Origin: Pycnopodia helianthoides
Taxonomy: Eukaryota; Echinodermata; Asteroidea; Forcipulatida; Asteriidae
Length of the DNA: 64,000 nt
Assembly (NCBI GenBank): GCA_032158295.1
Contig: CM063249.1
Location: forward strand, 9,811,195-9,875,194
Direction: 5' to 3'
Part shown: positions 11,291 to 21,770 of the stretch, piece after piece
Numbering within the stretch: position 1 is the stretch's first letter
Layout of the letters: every line of letters begins with the position of its first letter
Program-made: the position numbers and the translations under genes
The notes under the pieces: generated by a model
What the model was told of the DNA's origin: nothing
What the model saw: the letters and a program-made list of their open reading frames with translations, nothing else
Database searches by the model: none

Positions 11291-11426
11291 TGAGCATGTA
11301 ACTGCTTGCGTTAACGCAAAAGTAACACACAGTGAATCTGACACCAAAGAGGGCAGCCAAGAGTTGTCATGTGATGACTTCACAGGTCAATTTAAGGGAA
11401 AATTTTTAATCTTAATGATTGAAATT

Positions 11427-11660
11427 AATTTTGTTTGAACAAAGACAAAACCTGCAACCTCCGGATTGACATGCCGTTTGCTCCACCAATTGAGCTATCT
11501 AACCCTATGTTGGCACTCTCTCTTTTCAATATCTTTGTTCAGGGTGCCAGTCCGAAGCCATTCAACCTGCCATATAGGCCAGGGATCATACCCAAGTTCA
11601 CAATAGGCCTACAACCTGGAAAGCGGCAGCAGAGGGATCACCTTTAAAAGGGCACACAAC
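11427..11660 (-). repeat. tRNA-derived SINE, copy 2
   Basis: The reverse strand shows TAGCTCAATTGGTGGAGCA (A-box-like) followed by CCGGAGGTTGCAGGTTTTGT (B-box-like), then a body homologous to 2222-2470. This is the best-preserved head of the family in the window. Confidence 0.6.
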
Positions 11661-11734
11661 TATTCATTTCAAACATCACGTAATAGACCACAAGAGAACC
11701 GACTGGGTAAATTTTAAAATATTTTGGGGTTGAA

Positions 11735-11830
11735 CAAAAGAAAATTGACTAGAGCGGCACTACTGACCTCCGGTTTCACCAAACCGAGCTATCTATAGCT
11801 CTATGTTGACTGTCTCAATGATTGAAATAC
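11735..11830 (-). repeat. tRNA-derived SINE, copy 3 (head only)
   Basis: The reverse strand shows TAGCTCGGTTTGGTGAAACC and GGAGGTCAGTAGTGCC, then TTTTGTTCAAC, matching the head of copy 2 about 100 bp away. It is the truncated third member of the family. Confidence 0.5.
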
Positions 11831-12621
11831 GGATATATTGGTGTAGCGTTGACCAAAAATTATAAATAACAAGTAACACGTATTGCCATATCCTGTGTTA
11901 CACATGTACATACAGGTACACCGTCAGAGTCATTTTTAGCTTTCTATACGGTGAGGAAGTAGGTAGGGTTGACTGTGCATTAAATTTACACTGCAATCTG
12001 TGGTTTAATAGTGAGTGAAAGTTGGGCTCTAATACAGCTGACTGCATTGCTACTCTTCGTCCCTTCTCACAATCCCCATTACATCCTGCAAATGTTTCCA
12101 CCTTCTTATTCACCGCCAAGTATTAACATTTGAAGTTCTTCAACATCTTAACGCTTTAATAAACCTTGTGTTAAGTTACATATAGTGTACCTTTACATTG
12201 TAAAAACTGCATGCAGATTGATGAGACCACCTGTAAAGGTAGCACATTTTCTTAATGGCACATCAGCCAGATCATACATCCTGTGGTAACCCTCAAGACA
12301 AATTCTGCTGGTCTTTCTTGGTTTCAAGTTATTGAAAATCCGGATGTAATGTGTCATGTTTCCGATTGTCACATTGCCAAACCAGTTTCTGTGACATAAA
12401 ACAACCATCGAACATGATGTATGTGTAGCACTACAACATGGATGGTCCAATCGGTTACACACCTGTGTTCAGACACCCCCAATGTATTTTTTCCTAAACT
12501 AACCCCAGCCCTTACCCTAGCATGTAAATCACGAGGTTTTTTTCCCAGAACATAGGGTTGACAGAACATAGGGGTGTCGGCATATAATAAGAGCAGTCAC
12601 CTGTCCAACCATTTGTGTTAC
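11831..12621. other. Non-coding spacer
   Basis: No domain-bearing frame or clear repeat partner. Open frames on the minus strand here have no recognisable content. Confidence 0.35.
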
Positions 12622-12845
12622 CAGGGTTTGCCCCTTCACCTTTTTTAGTTACTGGCTAGCAAGACTAGTGAGCTTGATAATTCACTATGGTCCCTCAGCT
12701 TTTTCAATAGTCCATTTCAAGTGAAGGGATGCTTTTCAACACTGAACTAGCCAGCTGGACCCCTTGGGAGGGAATTTTGCCTAGTCCTCATGTTTTTCAA
12801 CTGACATTTGGCCAGAGGACCACTTTTTAAGGGAAAATGCTGGTT
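12622..12845 (+). repeat. Dispersed ~220-bp repeat, copy 2
   Basis: AGGGTTTGCCCCTT, ATTCACTATGGTCC, CAACACTGAACTAGCCAGC and ACATTTGGCCAGAGGACCA blocks match copies at 9915-10140 and 17512-17732. Confidence 0.55.
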
Positions 12846-14104
12846 ACAAATCTGGAAAACTGGTCTTGTGTTTGTAAGATTATAGTATTAGTTGACAGAT
12901 AGTGACAAGTTCATCTTAACTGACTGGTTCCCTTTGGCTCAAGTTACATGTACCTTCTTCAAGTTTCCCACTTGCAGAATCCAACGGTATGTAATTCAAC
13001 TGTGCACACAATCCTTCATTTCAAGAAATACACAGAGATCGAGCTATAGACTGTTTTCCTAAATCATTGAGGAGAGCACTTTGCACTACTCAGAAGTAAA
13101 CTTCACACATTAGTCTGAAAAGTGAAAGTAAAACAAGATTTATAATAAATCTGACTGTTCATGACATTTTTCAAACTTGTAGGCCTGAGTACCTCTGATC
13201 AAAATTCATGCTCATGAATACAAGATTGCAGGATTGTATCTGTGGATTGTTATTTTAGTTGGGCAGGATTGTATCTGTCATGTGGAATGTTATTTTAGTT
13301 ACCTGATAAAAGCAACCAATGGTTCGTTGTCAATAGATTTCTTTACGCTTCTCTGAAGCCTATCTATCCCTTGATCACAATTTATGATTGAAATGCCACA
13401 CAAGTAGAGGAAACACTCTGACAACTTTGAAAGTGATCCATCAAGCCAGAATTTTAGCAGAATTCCATCAGTCAGGCATCAGTGGGTCATAGAGCTGGTT
13501 TTCCACAAATCAGTACAATGTAGATATTAACGAAAACCAAAAACACCATCAGGCAATAAACAAAACCAGTAGACGATGACGGAATTGTGTCTGCTGCAAA
13601 GCATCACTGACTTTGGGGATGCTGAGCAAATCAGCCACGATTAATGGATGAACATAACACAAGGTTTTCTGCTCATTCTTACCCATTTATATTCTTGCTT
13701 TGCTGAGATGTAGAACAAGGTTCCACTCCAACAGCTTAACTATCCCTTGTACTGCATCTCTTTGAAACTCCTTAATTGCCTGGTGCATGTATCCTCCATC
13801 CTACTGAAATCTGGACTGTTTTAAGAGGAACATCAATTCCTACCTTCAGCTCCCCTGAGTTGCTCTCATCTTAAATGTTTTCTTCTTGTAGCCCCTTACC
13901 AAGAGTGGCTATTAGCCTTGTTTGGGGCGAACTTGCATAAAAAGAAGTAAAAAAAGGGTATAACCCGGTAAAACGTACTCAAAGTGCATCTCAAAGTTGC
14001 ATCTCATCATCTGTGATGGCTAAGCTAAGCTACATTATGTACAGTTTACATTTAAAAACAGTTTTTGCTGTAATTTGGGACACTGAATACAATTTGTTTT
14101 TTTC
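12846..14104. other. Spacer including an antisense copy of a dispersed repeat
   Basis: About 13690-13960 is a reverse-oriented copy of the repeat at 29205-29350 and 41673-42180: shared complements of GCAAGTTCGCCCCAAACAAG, CACTCTTGGTAAGGGGCT and GGTAGGAATTGATATTCCTC. It also carries ATGCAGTACAAGGGATAGTT-type sequence. A near-duplicate GCAGGATTGTATCTGTGG...TTATTTTAGTT occurs at 13227-13303. No gene seen. Confidence 0.45.
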
Positions 14105-14347
14105 TATTTCAATTATTTATTACACATCCAACAGCACAATCAGCGCCAGTAACAGGATGAACAGGAAACCAGAAGAAATGTTCAGTTTTAGATGTTTGGA
14201 GGAAAACTCCAAATGGGGGAAACCCACGCAATCAGGTAGGGACTGAAAACCCAATCCACATACAACACTCCGGTCTGAGGTGGGACTCGAACCGGGTCCA
14301 AAAAGGTGAAAGATACAGAAAGAGACCACTGAGCCAACCTGATCCCC
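14105..14347 (-). repeat. tRNA-derived SINE (core with TTGGGTTTTCAGTCCCT)
   Basis: The reverse strand shows GGTTGGCTCAGTGGTCT (A box TGGCTCAGTGG), GGTTCGAGTCCCACC (B box), then a body with GATTGGGTTTTCAGTCCCT, GATTGCGTGGGTTT and GTTTTCCTCC, and an AT-rich tail. A second member with the same body lies at 43656-43908. The A and B boxes are intact enough for pol III promoter character, but the unit is not a tRNA gene. Confidence 0.7.
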
Positions 14348-15900
14348 ACATAAAGGAAGAGAGCATCATGTCATCTTTTTACCTTTCTTCGAGGTTCAAG
14401 TACATTTTTTGTGTGTTTAATCTTTTTATGTATTTTTACTGCTTGTACAATGTAAATTTTACATTCACATGTGCCATACATGAAATACAATTTTAAAACC
14501 CTCCTACTTTTTTGAGAAACCAAACTCTGCTCAAAATCTGACAGGCCTGGATTTAAACAGAGGCCATTGCCTGCATTGCCCTAGTCTTGTATTGCCATGG
14601 TCCTGGTACCCAAGTTCAAAGGTGCCCCTTAAGGAAAATGGCCTTGACCTCTCACAGATGAAATTCCAGGCCTGCAAAATAGTTTGGCACATTCAGGCAT
14701 GCACATCCTCACAGAATAGAAGCCATTGTCCAAGCGGACAGATAATAAAGTGAAAGAAGCCAACAACAGCCATGTATAATTGCAATGGTATCATAACATA
14801 AACAGCTACACCAGGTAGTGTCTCCAGTCACCGATCTAGTCTATACTCTATCATGGTTCACCAGTAACACATACATGTAACAATAGTTTATTTTTCACAA
14901 AGCTGGCAATTCCACCTTGGGGGCACGGATTGACCACAGATGGTGTGAAAAGAAGGTGAGGCATACATGTGGAAACTTTTTCAATTTGTATGCATACCCT
15001 GTACAGTGCATGGAGCAGGGGAATTTTGAGGCACAAGTATTGATGATCAACAACGAATTATTTAAATAAGATCTAACAAACAGGTGCATGTGCACATGTC
15101 TACATCATGCCCTGATCAATTTATACGTAATAGACAAAGTGTCCCAAGTTTGACGGAGGGTAGGTTAACTGCAGTTTGCCCCCAAAGAAACAAACTTCAG
15201 CTCCCTACAAACAAATGAAACAACAAAATATTTAATAATAATAATAATGATGAATTTCAATTTAAAAAAGGCACAAAAATAAAATGTTTTATATATATAC
15301 AAACTTTAGCCCCCCTAAAAAAACTTTAAAAACAACAATATATTTAATGTTAATATAGTAATGATGAATTTCAATTTGTAAATATACAAAAATAAAAGTA
15401 TACAGCCTGTATAAGCATTTAATAAAATATCAATTAACATTAAATAAAAATGCTACACAAAACTTTCCGTATTGCCCTCAAGAAACAAACTCTAGCCCAC
15501 CAAAACCCAACAACCATTTAAAAAAAAAATTTCAATCCAGGGTGCCATTTATACTTAAAGCTCAAGGTTCCATTGTTTACACAATACCCAGTTGGCATAA
15601 TTTACCGACAAGCACATGTTGAGGCTCCACGGATTACGAACAATGACCTTAAAGATTCCCTGCCCACACTGATTGCAATTTCCCCTCACATAGCTGCACC
15701 AGAAATAGCCAATTATTAACAAACTCGTACAAACAATGTTAAAGGTTTGAACCTATGTACATGTAGAGTCCTTGCTTTTTTTTTGCACTGTTAACATCCC
15801 AATTGTGTTTAAGGACCTTAAAAGGCACCCCAAAACACTGGCAGGTGCCTATTGTGGTTTAGAGTACTGGCCAGGCCTAAAATATTTCATCTTTAGGGAA
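14348..15900. other. Non-coding AT-rich spacer
   Basis: Around 15216-15470 an AT-rich segment is locally repeated (AACAACAAAATATTTAATAATA ... GATGAATTTCAATTTAAA recurring at about 15330-15375). No exon recognised. Confidence 0.35.
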
Positions 15901-15917
15901 ATGTAACCATTTTCATT

Positions 15918-16217
15918 TTGCAAAGGGCACTCCCATTTAGAAAAGTTTATGGGGAACGTTTTGAAAGTGCTCCGAGACCAAAGCCGGGGCAAAAGGCTAA
16001 TAATTTTCAACGGGCAATTTCAAACATTTTAAAGTTTATGGGAACGTTTGGAGAGGGCACCCTCAACAGACCAGCATTTTCATCTTTGAGTTGGCAATGC
16101 CATCTTCAGTTTCCATTAGAAAATTTCAAAGTCTATGGGAAACTTTTGAAGGGGAACCAAGACGAAAACCAAGAATTTTGCACTTTTAAGGGCACTTTTA
16201 AACATTTTAAGGTTTAA
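15918..16217 (+). repeat. Imperfect ~100-bp repeats inside an open frame
   Basis: A word like AAAGTTTATGGGGAACGTTTTGA recurs three times (about 15942, 16032 and 16127) with CATTTTAAAG words between. A 99-codon plus-strand frame runs through it, but the repeat structure and lack of any recognisable domain make coding unlikely. Confidence 0.4.
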
Positions 16218-17511
16218 AAATAAAAAATGGCATTGCCCTAGCAAAGATTTTTATTTTATTTATAATAATAGTTTTTTAATTTGGGAGGCTAATCATCCTT
16301 ACTTGCAGGTGAGAAGCTGAAATGCGATGGGCACAGCTACAGCGCGTTTGAGCCGCTGGTATGCAAGGGTGCCTTTACTAGCAGCCAGCCACATCTACCC
16401 TTGACCATGGAGTGCAGCCAGATTAGATATCGAAAGTGTTTGATTTTTCCATTTTATTTATGACAACAAATCTTTAGAATATTTTTTTGCTTCATTTAAC
16501 TGTTATCTCAGTTGGCAGCATTTTGGACACTTTGAGCGGTTTGTCAGCGAGGTTGTGTTATTAACTTTAATACTATAATCTCATGATAATATTTAATAAA
16601 GTAGTCAACTGTTTTTCTGATCCTAATCACAATAACTACATGAAAGCCTCTACAACATGTCTTTACAATTGCAACCTTGATTGGGCTGAGATTCACTTCC
16701 TGTGTTTATAAACTACAAATCGACCCTCCAGTCATTCCAGTAACCTCAATTCACAGGCATGACTCTTCTAGGAAGTCACATCATTTAGATGAAATGTCTG
16801 TGGCTCACTGCTTCCTTAGGGTATGACGCACAAAAGGGTACTTAATGTGACCTTTGATCCTTTGGTTCAAAACAATTTTACAGCACATCCCATTGTATCC
16901 ATTGTGTTGCTGTTGGTATGTACGGTGTCTGGGTAATTTTTGAACTTCAAGTGTATGTTTTGTTAACTTTAGTTCCAAAGTACACACATTACATATTTTT
17001 CTGTTTTGTGCAGGTTTTGGTGTGTGTGTGTGTGACAATAAAACGATAATAATAGGATGTAAAGAAAATGAACAGAAACTAAAACAAATATGTTGAAAAA
17101 TTTGAATCTTCAAAGATTGCCTGCAGGCAACTTTTGGCAATTTCTGTGGTGTCTGTTTATATGGCCAGAGATGTGGTTGGTACCCGCTGTCACCTCGCTA
17201 AACCTGGATGGATTCAACGTTCTTGATGTTTTCTCAATAAGTACACAGTGTATTCAAAATGAAACAGATTCCCTTCAGAATTTGCAGAGCCATTTAAGCA
17301 GTACTTTGAACATAGGGCAATCCTACAAGACGACTAACAAGACAACTAAAGGGCGTGTCCAGGGTCCAAAAGAGTCACTTTTGGAATCATAATGGTACTG
17401 TTTCCCTTATAACAAGCCGATCTAATAATATGTTCAATGTATGAGAAATGGAATCGCCTCAACAAGGGCCCCTTGATATATGGCACAGTTTGGTCAGCTG
17501 CCAAGTGTCAA
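16218..17511. other. Non-coding spacer with a short TG tract
   Basis: A (TG)n tract lies at about 17021-17034. Open frames on both strands near 16805-17390 carry no recognisable domain. Confidence 0.35.
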
Positions 17512-17732
17512 ACCAGGGTTTGCCTTAAAAAATGTCAATGACTAACCAGCTGGACCACGACCAATAAGCATGTCTTTTCAGTCTGTTAGTATTTTTCACT
17601 CACAGATGTTTCATAATGGGGATGCTATTCAACACTGACCCAGCCAGCTTGACCACTTGGAGAGAACTTTGACTGGTCCTTGTTTGAACTAGCATTTGGC
17701 CGGCAGACCACTATTATTAAGGACAAATCTGG
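17512..17732 (+). repeat. Dispersed ~220-bp repeat, copy 3
   Basis: AGGGTTTGCCTT, AACCAGCTGGACCA, CAACACTGACCCAGCCAGC and GCATTTGGCCGGCAGACCA match copies 1 and 2. Confidence 0.5.
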
Positions 17733-20129
17733 CAATGAAATACGTAGAGAAGCAAGATTCACTGTAAACAGCTGTATAGCACCTCAACCATCCCAACATT
17801 TAACCCAACCACTATTTTGAAAACCGTTTGGAGGTAAAAATATTTTCTTTCTACATCACTTCTTTATGTTAAAAAGTGAAACAGAATCTGGACACATTTT
17901 TAAAAGCAGCACAACACTTATAATACAATGCACAGTAAGGTAAAAACTAAAATAAGATGGTACTTTTGACAGACATGATCAACAAAAATCAGTCCAGTTC
18001 AGTTGGGAAAAAAAGCAAATGTTTTTAAGTTCCATTGATAAGACGAGACTTGACAAACTGACAAAGTACACGATCTAGCAGATCGTTTTCACTATCACCT
18101 CATTGAGGAAATACATGTACTGGAACACTTCAAGTGGCACCAATGCAATGAGCAGGGGCATGATTAGGGCATGATTGCCTGCTGATGTTTCTTGACATTC
18201 CTTGCAACATTACATGCACAGGACTAACTATAGCATCGAGCATACAGTCCACTCTTGAACCTTTTATAATAAAACATACCAAAAGGTAGAGGGCGTTAAA
18301 TTCGGAGTGACAATTCGGAGTGACAATCGGGAGTGACCCTGCATGATATAGTACCAAAGAGTATAAGTATAGTCAGAGAACTAGAGGGTGCAGTCTGACA
18401 AGAAGAATTTTTGGCCACTGAGAATTTGGTGCTAACCCATCCTATAACACAGGTCATGCACCAGTTCACAAACAACCAACATTTTGAAAGGGGAAATTTG
18501 TATATAATTTACCCATAGGGATTTGAACCCATGGTGGGCCAGCGCGGTTACGTATGTTCTTATTCCTCCATTGTTCAAACTCTATAAGTTATAGGCTACC
18601 CATGCACACACTCTGCAGAGAAAGTGAGACATTCAGGGCTACACTGACGGCTGGGCACATGATGAGTAGTGTATAGCATTAGTACACTGTTCACCTATCG
18701 ATCCCATGGATGGTGAATTGCACACCAGCACAGTCATCATGCAGTCATGGCAGTCATGACAGTTTCAGTACAATCAACAAATCACTGCGTCCCTGTCCAT
18801 GTCTTACGAAAACACCTATATAACTTTAAAATAATAAATAAGCGAGTGCTACACTTACCTACAGTACAGCCTAGTATTTCCCAAATGTGATCATAAGATG
18901 GGTTTGCATCCACACTTCAGTAAAACAATAGCATTTTGGGTTATCGATCCACACTGCGCAACTATTCCTCAAATGCTGCCAAGAAAACTTCGCACACAAA
19001 CCACACACCGCAAACTTTTTTTCAGGAACATTTCAAATGGGGGCGCCGTTTCAAAAAATTCAAGAAACGTTTTGCAGAAAAAGAGGGCGCAAGTACAATG
19101 TAGATCATTCGCTCGGCCCCAGCAGCCTGTAAGGCAAGGCGCTGGGGACGAGAGAACGTAGATCAATGAGTTTCCTGCCACACCTTTCCCCCAATGCCAT
19201 CCAATACGTAGTAATTTTTTCGGCAGTGGTCTCAAAGGTGCCAGCTTCGACGGCTCTGTTAGACTGTTACTTCTGAAAAAAAATGTTAAAAGGTCATACT
19301 CTTTGTTGTTGTGGACTCTTTTTTACCTTGCAATCTCTCACATACGATTTTTGTCTTTCCTTGAACATAATAAGTGCTAAACATCTCACTATGAAGCCCT
19401 GTTGTACGATTATGAAAACCTCCATTCTGGTCTATGCCGCCGCTGTATAACCGGATTTGGTGCCTAATGTCTATCTAAAGTGGTTCAACCTTATAAAATT
19501 GATTACGCCAACCATGAGCAATCATTCAATTAGACACACAATTAGGTAAACCAGTTATTAACTTTTTATTTCTTTTAAAAGAAACGCCGGGAGAGGAAAC
19601 AACGTTAAAATCATTATTAATATCATACGTCAAAGTGGCAGTGATTATATTAGTTAATTACAGGCCTAAACCTAATTGCCTAGACCTAATTTCACATAAA
19701 TTTTTCAACAAATAAAAAAAAAATAAAAAAATAAATCGGACCGACGCATAATACTGTGAAAATAATATGAGACATTTTTATTTTGTTCTACTCATTACAC
19801 CTAGTATACCTTATTCTTACAAGTTGCCTGAACCGGGGAGTCTATACTTTAAGTGAAAGGCAAACCATAATAGTCATCCGGAGAAACCTTATCACGCTGC
19901 AGCACTTTTCAATCACCGAAAAGTAACTTGATCCAACATGTCAAAATCTCACCCTAATGATTCAGAATTTAACAAATACATTATAGTAAACTTTCCAACA
20001 AACTTAAAGCTCGTAGACGATCAGATAAGATAACTAGCGACAGGCCTCACCACAGTCTATGAGAACTGAACAAAAATATGGCACAATTTTCTGAAAATTG
20101 TCCGTTTCCAGCATGCCATTGCACATGTA
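17733..20129. other. Non-coding region
   Basis: Nothing I can name. A B-box-like GGGTTCAAATCCCT lies on the minus strand near 18515-18535 without a clear SINE body. The 88-aa frames at 18898-19235 are antisense to each other and have no domain. Confidence 0.35.
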
Positions 20130-20460
20130 TAATTATTGTCAAAGACCAGTATCTGCAATTTATGTGACCCAACGTATACATAAAATAACAAACTTGTGAA
20201 AGTTAAAGCTCAGTCGGTTGTCACGATAAAATTACTAGTGAAACTTCCCCTATATTTTTTCAAACATCGGGTTTTGGACACGCGAGATAAAAACTAATTG
20301 TTTTACTCATTTCCTAAAAACTACAGCACTTCAAGCAAAGCTTTTCATACGCAAGTTTTCCACCATGGCCATCTTCATATACGTAAGTTGTGTCCAAATC
20401 TGTGAACATTTATATTTTCAGTCTTACCAATGTTGTGCATACCCTTTAAACTTCACATAG
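20130..20460. repeat. Dispersed repeat of the CAAAGACCAGT type, copy 2 (diverged)
   Basis: ATTGTCAAAGACCAGTATCT, CATAAAATAACAAACTTGTG and CTGTGAACATTTATATTTTC are shared with 8170-8470, 34300-34370 and 47740-47840. Confidence 0.5.
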
Positions 20461-20964
20461 CCAGGACAACCCAAATGACTAAAAACCATTTCAGCAATTT
20501 CTGTTGTACGATGTGTGTGGGTGTCCTTTAAACAAGAAAATAGATTTACTAATTGATATCAATTTATTATTTATATTTAGAGTGTTTTCTGTAGGCAAAG
20601 GCTAAATAATAACCGGCCTTAAAGTTAAACGGATACTGCTGGGGATTTAGTGTTCTTAACTACATCAGTGATGAGCAAAGCAACCCATTGATAGGCTATT
20701 ATTGTTTACCTCCAATGCTAAAATTAATATTCTTTCACAAACTGTGCACCCTATCCTCATTATTACTCAACCTAAAAAAAAACCATAAATTAAATTTCAA
20801 GGAAATCCCTAAAACACTATGATGTATAGTTTTAGGTCATTTACTCTATTACAAAGCTTCTTACTTTACAGTTCAATAAATAAATAAACAAATAAAAATA
20901 CATAAATACATAAATAATCTAAAAACAGGAAATGAAAGGTATTAACTTTGGTATTTAATAACAT

Positions 20965-21150
20965 TTTGTTCCCTCGAAATACTGTTTCCGTTCCCTTGAA
21001 ATAATAGTGGTGGAAGGAACAAATTGAGGGAACGAAATATTGTTTCGAATGCACAAAATAACTTTCTAAAGGAAATGTAATATCATTTCGAGGGAACGAA
21101 ATACAATTTTTTCGGGAACGAAAAACATTTCGAGGGAACGAAATAGTGCT
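20965..21150. repeat. TTTCGAGGGAACGAAAT repeat cluster
   Basis: The word TTTCGAGGGAACGAAA, or its complement CGTTCCCTCGAAA-like form, occurs about six times in 185 bases in both orientations. Low-complexity or transposon-end character; non-coding. Confidence 0.55.
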
Positions 21151-21585
21151 GAGCCCTCAATATGCCAATGGCTTTTTCGGGATATGAAAACTACTATATA
21201 GGTCTATATGAGTATTTTTCCGAATTCTCTTTAAACAAAACCGAAAAAGCCGGTGTGGTCTCGACGATTGGACTGCTGATGATGATGCAGCTTAAGTAGA
21301 GCTCGATAGATGCCATTTTGGCAGAAGTGCCAGTTGTTGCTGACCGGTAATGCAAGGGAGTTGGCTGCTGGCCGGATGTGTGTGCGCTGGAGTGTGTCAG
21401 TGTTGGGGTGAGTTGCTGCTCGAGTAGTGGTGACCACAAGACATCGGGTTCTTCACCAACGACACATCCAGTCAGCAGCCAACTCCCATAGTTTGTCCCT
21501 TCATATACAACACACCTTCCAGTTAACTGACTGGAGGAACTTCACCCTTAGTCTCAGATTAATTATTCCACCACATGATCCTATA

Positions 21586-21748
21586 GTATAGATGGATTGC
21601 ACATGACGTCATTGAACACCATCTTTGATGAAAAACAATGGAAACGTGCACGCATGTACCCGCTGCTAACAACTCTCAGCCAATGATAGCCTTTCACGCG
21701 TGCAAATTATCTTCATCAAAGATGGCGGCCAATGCAAGGGGGTCTATT
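21586..21748. mobile_element. ~165-bp MITE, copy 1
   Basis: Left end ATAGATGGATTGCACATGAC then CACCATCTTTGATGA; right end the inverted TCATCAAAGATGGCGGCCAA then GTCTATT. The interior has CAATGGAAACGTGCACGC and CCAATGATAGC..TTCACGCGTGCA. A better-matched copy is at 29013-29180. This copy ends about 25 bases beyond the protease stop codon, so it probably lies in the 3' UTR. Confidence 0.7.
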
Positions 21749-21770
21749 AACACAAGCGACTACAATCCCC

